Position numbers and translations under genes: made by a program. A model generated the notes under the pieces. It saw only the letters and a list, made by a program, of their open reading frames with translations, was not told the DNA's origin and ran no database searches. Shown piece after piece: positions 16,357 to 24,711 of a stretch of 63,960 nucleotides of DNA. The number at the start of each line of letters is the position of its first letter. Position 1 is the first letter of the stretch. This DNA comes from Streptomyces griseoluteus (GTDB lineage: Bacteria > Actinomycetota > Actinomycetes > Streptomycetales > Streptomycetaceae), in the NCBI GenBank assembly GCA_000717735.1, contig JOBE01000045.1, positions 1-63,960 of the forward strand, written 5' to 3'.

Positions 16357-16394
16357 ACTCGGTGAGGTGGGTCTCGCGGACGATCAGTGCACGG

Positions 16395-17234
16395 TCAGCC
16401 GAGCAGCTGCGCCTGGAGGGCGAGCGTCTGCTGGAAGGGCACGGCCAGCGCCCCGCCCTTCCGGGTCTGGGTGACCATGGCGAGCGTGTCCCCGGCCGTG
16501 ATGTAGGCCCAGCGGGTCTGCTCGGGGCCGTAGGGCTTCTTCTCCTGGTAGGCGTACGCGGTCACTTCCGGCACCCTGACGTCGCCCGAGGCTCCGTCGA
16601 TGATCTCCGCCTCCGCGACCCCGAGCGGCAGTTCCTCGTCCGCGTCCCCGCTCTTCAGGGAGTCGATCCTGAAGCGGTCGGCGTAGGCGACGGAGGAGAA
16701 CCTCAGCAGGTGGACGCGGGTCGTCGTGCCGTCCGGCGTCGTCCAGCCCCGGGCCGCGATGTGGCGGAGGGGCGAGTCGCCGAGGGCCACCTTCAGCCGC
16801 GCGCGCTCCTCCTTCCCGTAGCCCGCGAGGTAGGCGTCGTCGGAGACCCAGCCGCCGTTCAGCTTCGGGTCGACGGTGGCGCCGGCCGGTGCGGGCAGAA
16901 GCAGCTGCCGGAGGTCGGCGTAGTGGATCTCGCCCTCGTTGCCCTCGGTGAAGGGACGCGGCCGGTCCGCCGGGAGGGCGGGCAGCCGGAGCTGCGGGTA
17001 CTCCCAGCGGCCGTCGCTCTCGGTCGCGAGACCGGGCACCTCGGTCCGGTCGAGCGCGGTGATCCCCATGGCGGTCCCGGCGCCCACGCCGCCGCACACG
17101 GCGACGGCGACGGTCCAGCGGGCGACGGCCCACAGGACGCGGCGGGTCCGGCCGGGGGCGGCGGGAACGGGTGCCGGAGCCTCCTCCGCCACCACCGGGA
17201 CGGGCTCCACCGTCATGGTCGACTGCTCGGTCAT
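16395..17234 (-). CDS. membrane-anchored protein, third of a tandem related trio
   Basis: The 279-residue product has an acidic and Pro/Ala-rich cytoplasmic start, one membrane segment near residues 32-58, and an exported remainder. The outer part carries LRQLLLPAPAGATVD, a motif repeated in the two genes before it. It has no recognised domain. The ATG overlaps the stop of the preceding gene (ATGA), and GGGGGAG precedes it. The three genes are consecutive and coupled, so they probably arose by duplication and act together at the membrane. Confidence 0.65.
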   Translation of the reverse strand: MTEQSTMTVEPVPVVAEEAPAPVPAAPGRTRRVLWAVARWTVAVAVCGGVGAGTAMGITALDRTEVPGLATESDGRWEYPQLRLPALPADRPRPFTEGNEGEIHYADLRQLLLPAPAGATVDPKLNGGWVSDDAYLAGYGKEERARLKVALGDSPLRHIAARGWTTPDGTTTRVHLLRFSSVAYADRFRIDSLKSGDADEELPLGVAEAEIIDGASGDVRVPEVTAYAYQEKKPYGPEQTRWAYITAGDTLAMVTQTRKGGALAVPFQQTLALQAQLLG

Positions 17235-18025
17235 ACGTACTCCCCCGGGGACTCGATGTGACGGAGCTGCTTCTCCAGGAGGTCCGCCACCGCCTTCCTG
17301 TCGAACTCGGTGGCTCCGGCCGCGAAGACGGAGACCAGGACCTCGCCGTCGTACGCCGTGCAGGTCATGGCCCGCAGCCGGTCCTCCCACTGCCTGATGA
17401 CCTGCTCGCTGCCGTCGTCCGGCTTGCCGGGGTCCGGCACCAGGTGGCAGACGGCGTTCTTCCCGTGGTCCTTGATCTTCGGCCCCTTGGGCAGCTCCAT
17501 GAACCCGGCCAGGTCCTTGCGCATGTCGAAGAACTCGCGGACCGCCTTCTTGTCCTTCATCCGCAGGACGAACGTCTCCACCTGGAGGTCGCTCGCCTCC
17601 GTGGCGTACGAACGCATCGCCATGCCCTGGACCCCGAGCTTGTCGACCTCCTTCTCGAACTCGCGGCGCTTCTTGCCGTAGAGGCCCTTGCTCGTCTGCT
17701 TGAACAGGGCCGCGGCCTCCTTGGCGGCCAGCTCACCGTCGTTGCCGTACCCCTCGATGTCCGAGCCGAGGACGTACCCCTCCGGGACGGGCAGGAGCAG
17801 CTTGCTCAGCGGGGTGGAGGCGCGCCCCTCGGCCAGACCCGTGACCGGGTCCGGGGCCGGGGTCGCGGTGGGCTCCTCCCAGGCCACGGTGGGCGCGGTC
17901 CGGTCGGCGCCGTCGACGGTGACGCTCGTGTACGCGACACCTCCGCCGACGGCCCCGAGCACCAGCACGGCGGTCAGTACGTTCGTCAGGAGCCGGCGCT
18001 TGCGGCCCGTGCTCTTCTCGGTCAC
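17231..18025 (-). CDS. membrane-anchored protein, second of the trio
   Basis: The 264-residue protein has a short basic N-terminus (TEKSTGRKRRLL), one membrane helix at about 13-34, then an exported Thr/Ala/Pro linker and a charged domain. The shared motif reads LSKLLLPVPEGYVLG. Two cysteines (in AVCHLVP and AMTCTAY) could form a disulfide outside the membrane. Its GTG start overlaps the first gene's stop and its own stop overlaps the third gene's start. I recognise no functional family. Confidence 0.65.
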   Translation of the reverse strand: MTEKSTGRKRRLLTNVLTAVLVLGAVGGGVAYTSVTVDGADRTAPTVAWEEPTATPAPDPVTGLAEGRASTPLSKLLLPVPEGYVLGSDIEGYGNDGELAAKEAAALFKQTSKGLYGKKRREFEKEVDKLGVQGMAMRSYATEASDLQVETFVLRMKDKKAVREFFDMRKDLAGFMELPKGPKIKDHGKNAVCHLVPDPGKPDDGSEQVIRQWEDRLRAMTCTAYDGEVLVSVFAAGATEFDRKAVADLLEKQLRHIESPGEYV

Positions 18026-18873
18026 ATGCGCTCCAGCTGCTGCTCGGCCAGAGAACGGATGTCCTTCTCGGCGATCTTCCGGGTGTCGGAGATGAGGATC
18101 GTGATGGCGATGTCGCCGTGCTGGATGTAGGCCCGGGCCATGTAGAGGTCCATGTATCCCGGCTCGCGCTCCACCGGGAAGACGTAGTAGCGGCCGCTGC
18201 CCGAACCCTTCACCTCCTTGCCGGAGGAGCCGGACCTGTCCTCGCGGCTCGCGATGCGCTGCTGGTTCTCCACGTGCTCCGCCGCACCGGCCCGGGAGCC
18301 GGACCGGTACTGGACCAGCTGGATCGAGACGGACCTGCGCTCACCCGACATCCAGGACCGCGTCGCGACCCGCCGGATCCCGAGGTCGAGCTGGTCCGCC
18401 AGCATGTTGCTGGGTCCCGTGTAGCCGGAGGCGTGCACGGCCAGCGACTCCCAGCCGTCCTCGCCGTCCGCCCGCGCCCCCTTCGGCCGCGGCACGAGCA
18501 GCTTCCGCAGGTCGCCGTTCGCCTTCACCTGCCGGTCCTCCGCCGCGGACAGCGGCTCGGGCTCCTGGCCCTTCGGGAGCGGCTTCGGGTAGGCGAGGCC
18601 CGGCTGGTTGAGCGCGGGCAGCGGGGTCGGCTCGCGCTCGGCCTGGATGCCGTAGCCGGTGGCGGTGCCGCCGACGAGGCCGATGACGGCGGCGACGGCT
18701 ATCAGACCGACCGTACGGAGGGCACGGCGGCGCGGCCGTACGGCCGGCGGTGTGTCCGGAGTCACCTCGGACGCCTCGTCCCGCAAGGCGACCGGAAGGG
18801 CGGCTTCCGGCCCGGTGACGGGCTCCGGCGGCGGTGCCGAATCCGGATTTTGGATACTTTCTTCGATGCTCAA
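18022..18873 (-). CDS. membrane-anchored protein, first of the trio
   Basis: A TTG start at 18873 with GGGGGA upstream gives 283 residues. The alternative GTG four codons earlier overlaps that ribosome site. A long acidic and Pro-rich cytoplasmic arm (to about residue 50) precedes one membrane helix (TVGLIAVAAVIGLVGG). The exported part has LRKLLVPRPKGARAD, the motif shared by all three genes, and a Tyr-rich end (GRYYVFPVEREPGYMDLY). The order is first, second, third gene in one transcript ending at the 16320 terminator. Confidence 0.65.
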   Translation of the reverse strand: MSIEESIQNPDSAPPPEPVTGPEAALPVALRDEASEVTPDTPPAVRPRRRALRTVGLIAVAAVIGLVGGTATGYGIQAEREPTPLPALNQPGLAYPKPLPKGQEPEPLSAAEDRQVKANGDLRKLLVPRPKGARADGEDGWESLAVHASGYTGPSNMLADQLDLGIRRVATRSWMSGERRSVSIQLVQYRSGSRAGAAEHVENQQRIASREDRSGSSGKEVKGSGSGRYYVFPVEREPGYMDLYMARAYIQHGDIAITILISDTRKIAEKDIRSLAEQQLERM

Positions 18874-18976
18874 GAGTCCCCCCACGAGACCTGAAGCGCG
18901 GATTCCGTCACCCGCGCACCCACCTGACACGTGAGTGGCGCATGAGGTTGCAGTGCCGCGCATTACAGTTCGGTAT

Positions 18977-19342
18977 ATGGCGAAGAAGCTCGTGATCAAG
19001 GTGACCGCAGGGGCCGACGCCCCCGAACGCTGCTCGCAGGCCTTCACGGTGGCCGCCGTCGCCGCCGCGAGCGGCGTCGAGGTCTCGCTCTGGCTGACCG
19101 GCGAGGCCGCCTGGTTCGCCCTCCCGGGCCGGGCCGCCGAATTCGAACTCCCCCACGCGGCACCGCTGCCGGACCTGATCGACTCGATCCTCGCGGCCGG
19201 CAGCCGCATCACGGTCTGCACCCAGTGCGCGGCCCGCCGCGACATGGCGGAGAAGGACCTCCTGGAGGGCTTCCGCATCGCCGGGGCCCAGGTCTTCGTC
19301 CAGGAGGCCATGGCCGACGAGACCCAGGCCCTCGTCTACTGA
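18977..19342 (+). CDS. DsrE family protein
   Basis: The 121-residue protein starts at ATG 18977 (MAKKLVIKVTAGADAPERC). It shows the DsrE/DsrF-like alternating fold with an exposed Cys in VCTQCAARR, where family members carry their reactive cysteine. DsrE proteins pass sulfur or act as peroxiredoxin-like adaptors; the partner is not evident. Two further Cys lie at the start. It is divergent from the membrane-protein trio. Confidence 0.8.
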   Translation: MAKKLVIKVTAGADAPERCSQAFTVAAVAAASGVEVSLWLTGEAAWFALPGRAAEFELPHAAPLPDLIDSILAAGSRITVCTQCAARRDMAEKDLLEGFRIAGAQVFVQEAMADETQALVY

Positions 19343-19349
19343 TGCCCGG

Positions 19350-20099
19350 GTGACGCAGGTCCTTCCGGCCGCGACGTACGGATGAACTGGCTCTGATCGA
19401 CGCCGACATCACGGCGTTCGGCGAGGAACTCGCCCGCCATGTGTTCGTCCCGACCGGGCAGGACTCCGACGCGCTCGCCCTGGCCGACTACGAACGGGCC
19501 CTGAACGCCTACGAGCTGGCCAAGCGCGCCTTCGTCGGCGACCGCGACCGGGACGACGCCGAGGACGTCCTGCGCGCGCTGGAGGAAGGGCGGCACGCGC
19601 TCGCCTGTGCCAACGCCCGGGCCTCGGGACGGCCGCTGCCCGTACGCCGCCCGCTCTGCTTCTTCGACCCGCGGCACGGCCCGGCGACCACCGCGGTCCG
19701 CTGGTCGCCGCCCGAGGGGGCGGCGCGGCTCGTCGACGCTGCGCGGCGGACGGGGTACGGCTCCCTCCGGACGGCCACGAGACGGTGCGGCTCGGCGTCG
19801 AGACGCCCGGCTCCTGGCGTGCCTGGCTGCACGCACCCGACCGGGTACCGCAGATCGGGTCGCAGCTGACCTCGAAGGGCTCGTACGTCTTCCGCCATAC
19901 CGGCGGCCCGGCCACGATCCGGGTCGGCCAGCGCGGCGGCGGAACCCTGTGGGTCGGAGAACTCACCGACGGGTTCGACCGGGGCGAGCGGCTGATCGCC
20001 GGAAAGGGAACATGCGCCGGCGAAGGCCGCCTGAGCGGCCCCGCCCTGATCCACGTCAGCTCCAGCGCCGACTGGCACGTGACGCTTTCAGCGTCCTAG
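19350..20099 (+). pseudogene. hypothetical protein gene with frameshift(s)
   Basis: The 5' half reads DELALIDADITAFGEELARH and then ALNAYELAKRAFVGDRDRDD, through RRPLCFFDPRHGPATTAVRW. From about 19740 the sensible reading moves to another frame (CAADGVRLPPDGHETVRLGV, then an IHVSSSADWHVTLSAS end at 20099). One missing base near 19738 explains this. A second lesion near the start is possible: GTG 19350 gives MTQVLPAATYG and then a stop, whereas DELALIDAD is open in the neighbouring frame. The protein family is unknown to me. It is damaged or mis-sequenced. Confidence 0.65.
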
Positions 20100-20371
20100 G
20101 GCCTGTCTTTCGGATCCCGGCGCTTCTTGCCGTCGAGTTCGTCCCACCACTCGTCCGACGTCGGGTCCCCCGAAGGGTCGTCCCACCAGCGGTCCTCGGG
20201 GCCCCTCCGGTTCGCGACCATCGCGGCGATCGGCGGGATCAGCATGGCGACCACGCACATGCCGATGGCGACCGGCATCGAGAAGAGCCGCACGACAGCC
20301 CAGGCGCCCACGAAGAGGACCAGGCAGGCGCCCATCATCCAGAAGTAGACGTGACGACGGCGTGCGTACAC
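20096..20371 (-). CDS. DUF3099 family membrane protein
   Basis: The 91-residue protein has a basic start (MYARRRHVYFWMMG), two hydrophobic segments at about 9-29 and 34-53, and a polar Trp/Asp-rich tail (EDRWWDDPSGDPTSDEWW). This matches DUF3099, a small actinobacterial membrane family without assigned function. It is convergent with the damaged hypothetical gene, overlapping it by four bases. Confidence 0.82.
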   Translation of the reverse strand: MYARRRHVYFWMMGACLVLFVGAWAVVRLFSMPVAIGMCVVAMLIPPIAAMVANRRGPEDRWWDDPSGDPTSDEWWDELDGKKRRDPKDRP

Positions 20372-20489
20372 ACCTTCAGCGTACGACCGGGCCGGTCAAC
20401 GTTCACGCCGGCCGGAGGCCGGCGCAGCGCCTCGAAGCTGGGAGGCCCCCTGGGGCCGAGCAGTGCGAGAGGCGCGTGAAGAAAAGAGA

Positions 20490-20553
20490 CCGAAGGGCCG
20501 TGCCTCTAGTCCTGGAAATGGCGTCCAACCCCCCAGGAGGCACGGCCCTTCGG
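20490..20553 (-). terminator. 17-bp hairpin terminator of the sseA operon
   Basis: CCGAAGGGCCGTGCCTC and its exact complement form a 17-bp stem around a 30-nt loop. On the minus strand it is followed by TCTCTTTTCTT, a rare T-rich tail. It lies 20 bp past the DUF1416 stop codon. Confidence 0.8.
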
Positions 20554-20572
20554 CCGGTTCAGCGGTGCGGCA

Positions 20573-20860
20573 TCACACCGCGATGGCGACCTCGGCGAGG
20601 CCACCGTGCTGGGCCACGACCTGGCGGTCGGCGGTGCCGCCGGGGACCAGGGCGCGGACGGTCCACGTGCCCTCGGCCGCGTAGAAACGGAACTGGCCGG
20701 TGGCGGAGGTCGGGACCTCGGCCGTGAACTCGCCGGTCGAGTCCAGGAGGCGGACGTAACCGGTGACGGGCTGGCCGTCCTTGGTCACGAAGCCCTGGAT
20801 GGTGGTCTCACCGGGCTTGATCGTCGAGGCGTCGGGGCCGCCGGGCTGCGCTCCACACAT
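20573..20860 (-). CDS. DUF1416 protein (SseC-like)
   Basis: The 95-residue protein begins MCGAQPGGPDAS and has the beta-sandwich pattern of DUF1416 (GFVTKDGQPVTGYVRLLDST, then GTWTVRALVPGG). It regularly follows the thiosulfate sulfurtransferase gene in actinobacteria, as here (52 bp after sseA), and is called SseC in some genomes. It probably assists sulfur transfer; the mechanism is not known. Cys2 is the only cysteine. Confidence 0.88.
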   Translation of the reverse strand: MCGAQPGGPDASTIKPGETTIQGFVTKDGQPVTGYVRLLDSTGEFTAEVPTSATGQFRFYAAEGTWTVRALVPGGTADRQVVAQHGGLAEVAIAV

Positions 20861-20912
20861 GTCGTTCTGTCCTTACGGTCGAGGGGTCCGGAGGAGGGGA
20901 GGATCCGGGGAG

Positions 20913-21758
20913 TTACTTGTTGGCGCCGAGCTCGATCGGCACGCCGACGAGGGAGCCGTACTCGGTCCACGAGCCGTCGTAGTTCTTGACGTTCGTGACC
21001 TCGAGCAGCTCGTGCAGGACGAACCAGGTCAGCGCGGAGCGCTCACCGATGCGGCAGTAGGCGATGGTGTCCTTCGCCAGATCGACCTGCTCGGCCTCGT
21101 AGAGGGCCTTGAGCTCGTCGTCCGACTTGAAGGTGCCGTCGTCGTTGGCGTTCTTCGACCACGGGATGTTGCGGGCGCTCGGCACGTGGCCGGGGCGCTG
21201 CGACTGCTCCTGCGGGAGGTGCGCCGGGGCGAGCAGCTTGCCGGAGAACTCGTCGGGCGAGCGGACGTCGACCAGGTTCTTGGCGCCGATCGCGGCCACG
21301 ACGTCGTCGCGGAAGGCGCGGATCGAGGAGTCCTGGGCCTTGGCCTTGTACTCGGTGGCCGGGCGGGACGGGATCTCGGAGCCGTCGACCAGGTCGCGGG
21401 AGTCGAGCTCCCACTTCTTGCGGCCGCCGTCGAGGAGCTTCACGTCCTGGTGGCCGTAGAGCTTGAAGTACCAGTAGGCGTACGAGGCGAACCAGTTGTT
21501 GTTGCCGCCGTAGAGGACGACCGTGGTGTCGTTCGCGATGCCCTTGGCCGAGAGGAGCTTCTCGAAGCCCTCCTGGTCGATGAAGTCGCGGCGGACCGGG
21601 TCCTGCAGGTCCTGGGTCCAGTCGATCCGGATGGCGTTGCGGATGTGGTTCTTCTCGTAGGCCGAGGTGTCTTCGTCGACCTCGACGAGGGCGACCTGCG
21701 GGTTGTCGAGGTTGGCCTCGACCCAGTCCGCGTCGACCAGGACGTCGCTGCGAGCCAT
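20913..21758 (-). CDS. sseA: thiosulfate/3-mercaptopyruvate sulfurtransferase (rhodanese)
   Basis: The 281-residue enzyme has two rhodanese domains. The first, about 1-130, is inactive and structural. The second, about 150-275, carries the catalytic Cys in AYCRIGERSA and the DVRSPDEF signature. It moves sulfane sulfur from thiosulfate or mercaptopyruvate to cyanide or thiol acceptors in the cytosol. A ribosome site (GGAGGAG) precedes the ATG. It leads an operon with DUF1416, ended by the 20490 terminator. A Cys-containing leader ORF upstream suggests control by cysteine supply. Confidence 0.93.
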   Translation of the reverse strand: MARSDVLVDADWVEANLDNPQVALVEVDEDTSAYEKNHIRNAIRIDWTQDLQDPVRRDFIDQEGFEKLLSAKGIANDTTVVLYGGNNNWFASYAYWYFKLYGHQDVKLLDGGRKKWELDSRDLVDGSEIPSRPATEYKAKAQDSSIRAFRDDVVAAIGAKNLVDVRSPDEFSGKLLAPAHLPQEQSQRPGHVPSARNIPWSKNANDDGTFKSDDELKALYEAEQVDLAKDTIAYCRIGERSALTWFVLHELLEVTNVKNYDGSWTEYGSLVGVPIELGANK

Positions 21759-21917
21759 GCTGTTCTCCTCCGGGGCAGTGTGCGGCGGTGTGGTGCGGGT
21801 GTGGTGCGGTACGCGTCATCGCGTGCGTACGGACAGCGGACGTGCGTACGGCTACACAGGGCGGCCCTGACCTCGCGGTGGGAGGGCCTGAGGAATACGG
21901 GAGCTGGTGGGTCCCGC

Positions 21918-21998
21918 TCAGACGGAACGACAGAGCATGGCGGCGACGCGGCACAGGTCTACTGCCCGCCGCTTCGTGAGATCCGCCTGTCGCTTCAT
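21918..21998 (-). CDS. 26-aa leader peptide upstream of sseA
   Basis: ATG 21998 opens 26 codons reading MKRQADLTKRRAV, then DLCRVAAMLCRSV and stop. This belongs to the small actinobacterial putative-leader-peptide family (R-x-A-V-D-L-C-R-V), usually found before sulfur-metabolism genes. Two Cys codons near the end could stall ribosomes when cysteinyl-tRNA is scarce and so tune transcription of sseA, which starts 160 bp downstream. I see no clear terminator/antiterminator pair in the gap, so the mechanism is inferred. Confidence 0.8.
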   Translation of the reverse strand: MKRQADLTKRRAVDLCRVAAMLCRSV

Positions 21999-22051
21999 GC
22001 CCTCGATCGTAGGGACGGACAGGCGGCCGTGTCACCGGCGTGTCGTATTTT

Positions 22052-22084
22052 GAGACGCGATCGTCCAAGACGCGAGACGCGATC
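22052..22084 (-). promoter_or_regulatory. two 11-bp direct repeats before the sseA leader
   Basis: GAGACGCGATC (plus strand) occurs at 22052-22062 and 22074-22084, 22 bp apart or two helix turns. The copies flank GTCCAA, which on the minus strand is TTGGAC, a possible -35, with AAAATACGAC further on as a possible -10. This is a likely activator or repressor site for the sulfur operon. Confidence 0.5.
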
Positions 22085-22100
22085 ACGGCGCGAAGGGGCT

Positions 22101-22128
22101 CCGGACGCCCGTGGAACCGGGCGTCCGG
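22101..22128. terminator. 10-bp hairpin, probable terminator of the LmeA-family gene
   Basis: CCGGACGCCC and its exact complement surround an 8-nt loop. A second hairpin (GGTAGGTGC with GCACCTACC, 22176-22205) lies between it and the LmeA-family stop. Either could end the minus-strand transcript. Confidence 0.55.
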
Positions 22129-22268
22129 GCGCGTTTCTACTGTTCGGACAGCAGCGTCTCAGCATGTGACCAACGGGTAGGTGCCGGGCCGTCCGAGCAC
22201 CTACCGGGTCGACCGAGCGCCTGCCGGGGACGTACGAGCGCGCCTCGCGGGTCGCCCCCCCGGCTGTC

Positions 22269-22955
22269 TCAGCCGGCGAGGACTATGTCTCTGCCGCTCA
22301 CCGTGACGGCGAGACCCTCCGGGCGCGGCTCGACCTTCTCCACCTTCATGCCTGCGATGACGCCGATCGGGCGCTCGAAGTCGGTCCGCTCGCGGACCAT
22401 CTCCTCGACGCCCGGGATGCCCTCGCCGGGCACCTCGTCGGCGCGGACCTTGATGGTGTCGCCGTTCACCACGGTCACCGTCGAGAGCACCGTACGGGTC
22501 AGGGTGCGGCCCATGACCGTCACTCCGCCGGTCACCTTCACCTTGCCGTTGCCGCCGTAGGCGACGGTGGCCTCCCGGTCCGAGGCGGCAGTGAGGTCCG
22601 CGTACGAGATGAGGGCGGTGCCGCTCGCCGAACCCGCCTTCGCGCCCGCCCAGTCGCCGGTCACGGTGACGTCCCGCAGCGCCATGGTCAGCTCGTCGAC
22701 CCGGATGCGCTTGCTGCCCGCCGTCGCCGAGACGCCGGTCGCCTTCACGTCGATCTCGTCGAACCGCTGGTCCGCGACCTGGGTGAGGAACGGGAAGCCC
22801 TTGATGTCGACCTCGATCGACTCGGTCCGGGCGGCCGAGAGCTTGACCCGGCCCGACGCCTCCGACTCGGCGTACGACACGGCCAGCCGGTCGATCCCGA
22901 CGAGGACCCCGCCCAGCACGACGGCCACGATCAACAGAATCCGCAGTGCTCGCAT
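22269..22955 (-). CDS. LmeA-family (DUF2993) phospholipid-binding protein
   Basis: The 228-residue protein has an uncleaved or cleaved N-terminal hydrophobic segment (ALRILLIVAVVLGGVLVG), followed by the DUF2993 fold (KGFPFLTQVADQRFDEIDVK, GRTLTRTVLSTVTVV). Mycobacterial LmeA binds phospholipid in the periplasm and supports mannan elongation; here a cell-envelope lipid role is the best guess. ATG 22955 is chosen because the ORF upstream of it is not hydrophobic and lies in the promoter region. Confidence 0.85.
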   Translation of the reverse strand: MRALRILLIVAVVLGGVLVGIDRLAVSYAESEASGRVKLSAARTESIEVDIKGFPFLTQVADQRFDEIDVKATGVSATAGSKRIRVDELTMALRDVTVTGDWAGAKAGSASGTALISYADLTAASDREATVAYGGNGKVKVTGGVTVMGRTLTRTVLSTVTVVNGDTIKVRADEVPGEGIPGVEEMVRERTDFERPIGVIAGMKVEKVEPRPEGLAVTVSGRDIVLAG

Positions 22956-23070
22956 GGGCTGTGCGTCCCCCGATTGGAATGGAAATGGATAAAAGTTCCG
23001 GCCCCCCGACACGAAGATCGACGTGTCGAGGGGCCGGTTGGTTCCCGCGCCCTCCCCGGATCAGGGTCCG

Positions 23071-23148
23071 GTCAGGGCTGGATCGGGGCCGGATCAGGTC
23101 CGGATCGGGGTCAGGGCTGGATCGGGGCCGGATCAGGTCCGGATCGAG
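23071..23148. repeat. 39-bp tandem repeat, two copies
   Basis: A 39-bp unit beginning GTCAGGGCTGGATCGGGGCC is present at 23071-23109 and 23110-23148 with one mismatch, and a third copy begins. It lies two bases beyond the stop of the Q/Y-rich membrane protein, in non-coding DNA. Confidence 0.85.
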
Positions 23149-23149
23149 G

Positions 23150-24400
23150 TCAGGCCAGGGCCCGGCCGAGCAGGTAGACGGCGGGCGCGGCGGCCGCCAG
23201 CGGCAGCGCCACCCCGGCCGTCATATGCACGAAGCGCGACGGGTAGTCGTAGCTGGCCACCCGCAGACCGACGAGGGCGCAGACGCCCGCCCCGAGGCCG
23301 AGCAGCGCCCCCGAGGTACCGAGGTCGGTGAGCCCGCCGGCCGCGATCCCCGCGCCCGCGGAGGCGAGCAGCGCGACGACCAGGGACACCGGGCCGGGCA
23401 GCGGCAGCGCGCGGGCCACGACGGCGGCGGCGACCGCGATCCCGCCGACGACCACGGCGTCCGGGGCCGCGCCCAGGTGGCCGGTGGCGATGACGGTGAG
23501 CGCCGCCGAGGCGATGGTGGCCATCAGGCCGTACATGCGCTCGTCCGGGTCGGCGTGACTGCGCAGCTGGAGGACGAGACAGAGCAGCACCCAGACGCCG
23601 AGCGTGCCGAGGATCGCGGCGGCCGCGTGCTCCCGGCCGGTGGCGAGCAGGGCGGCGTCGGCGGCGAGTCCGCCGGCGAAGGCGAGGGCGATGCCCTGCC
23701 GGGCCGGCCACATGCCGTTGAGCCGGAACCAGCCGGCGGCGGTGAGGCCCTGGAGCAGCACGAGCGGCACGAGCAGGCCGTACGTGCCGAGGGCGGCGCC
23801 GCCGGCGAGCAGCAGTCCGAGGACGGCCGTCAGCACGGCGGGCTGCATCCCGGGCTCGATCACGGGCGAGCGGCCCTCGGCGCGGGCGCGCTGGGCGTCG
23901 GTGATCCGGGTGTTCCCCGACGTGGTGGGCGAGGAGAACGCGGGCCCCGCCGCGTCGGCCACGGGAGCCGCGACGGCCACGGGCTCCGGTGTGTACGCGG
24001 GTGCGGGCGTGTCGTACGCCACGGGAGCCGCCCCGTGCTGGCGCTGCTCGTAGGCCCCCTGCGGCGGCGCGTACGCCGTGCTGTCGTACGAGGCCTGGTC
24101 ATAGGCGGCGGGCTCATTGGCCTGCGCGTATGCCTGCCCGTATGCCTGTTCGTAGGCCGGCTCGTAGGAGGCGGACTCGTAGCCGGGCTGCGGCGCGTAC
24201 GGATCCCGGTACTGCGGCTCGTGCGGCGCCTCGTACGTGACGGGGGGCTGCGGCTGGTGCGGCTGGCGCTGGATCGTGGGCTGGAACTGGGTGTCCCAGG
24301 TCTGGCCCTCCCACGTCTGCGTGACGTCGGCCGGGTTCTGCTGCTGCCCGTTCGCGTACGGGTCGTACTGCTGCCCGCCGTGCTGCTGGTCGTTGCTCAT
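23150..24400 (-). CDS. polytopic membrane protein with Gln/Tyr-rich N-terminus
   Basis: The 416-residue product has about 180 residues of Gln/Tyr/Pro/Ala low complexity (YEPAYEQAYGQAYAQANEPA), probably disordered and cytoplasmic. About eight closely spaced membrane helices follow, to the C-terminus. No transporter signature is visible. ATG 24400 with AAGGAA is preferred to the GTG five codons upstream, which would overlap GGAGG. It follows the MoaD/ThiS gene by 11 bp in the same operon. Confidence 0.7.
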   Translation of the reverse strand: MSNDQQHGGQQYDPYANGQQQNPADVTQTWEGQTWDTQFQPTIQRQPHQPQPPVTYEAPHEPQYRDPYAPQPGYESASYEPAYEQAYGQAYAQANEPAAYDQASYDSTAYAPPQGAYEQRQHGAAPVAYDTPAPAYTPEPVAVAAPVADAAGPAFSSPTTSGNTRITDAQRARAEGRSPVIEPGMQPAVLTAVLGLLLAGGAALGTYGLLVPLVLLQGLTAAGWFRLNGMWPARQGIALAFAGGLAADAALLATGREHAAAAILGTLGVWVLLCLVLQLRSHADPDERMYGLMATIASAALTVIATGHLGAAPDAVVVGGIAVAAAVVARALPLPGPVSLVVALLASAGAGIAAGGLTDLGTSGALLGLGAGVCALVGLRVASYDYPSRFVHMTAGVALPLAAAAPAVYLLGRALA

Positions 24401-24411
24401 GTTCCTTGGGT

Positions 24412-24666
24412 TCACCCTCCTGCGAACGGGGGGAGCACCTCGACCGTGCCGCCCTCGGCAAGCCGTACCGTCTCATGGCTCCTGGTCCCGACGGGGTCTC
24501 CGTCGACCAGGAACGAACACCGCCGGAGGACCTGGACGAGTTCACCCGGGTGCTTCGCGCGGGCCGCGTCGAGCGCGCCCGCGAGGTGCTCGGCGTCGTA
24601 CGGCTCCTCCGCGACACCGGCGGCGGCCTTGGCCGCGGCCCAGTAGCGGATGGTTCCCGCTGCCAT
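24412..24666 (-). CDS. MoaD/ThiS family small sulfur-carrier protein
   Basis: This 84-residue ubiquitin-fold protein ends in PPFAGG, the double-Gly tail that is adenylated and thiocarboxylated when MoaD or ThiS carries sulfur. It starts MAAGTIRYWAAAKAAAG and has the family strand TVEVLPPF. Nothing next to it encodes MoaE, ThiG or an E1-like enzyme, so its pathway cannot be told from context. It is placed between a hydrolase and a membrane protein gene on one transcript. Confidence 0.85.
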   Translation of the reverse strand: MAAGTIRYWAAAKAAAGVAEEPYDAEHLAGALDAARAKHPGELVQVLRRCSFLVDGDPVGTRSHETVRLAEGGTVEVLPPFAGG

Positions 24667-24711
24667 AGCGGCGCTCCCTTCGTTCGTGTGCGCGCCGCCC
24701 CCCATGATGGG

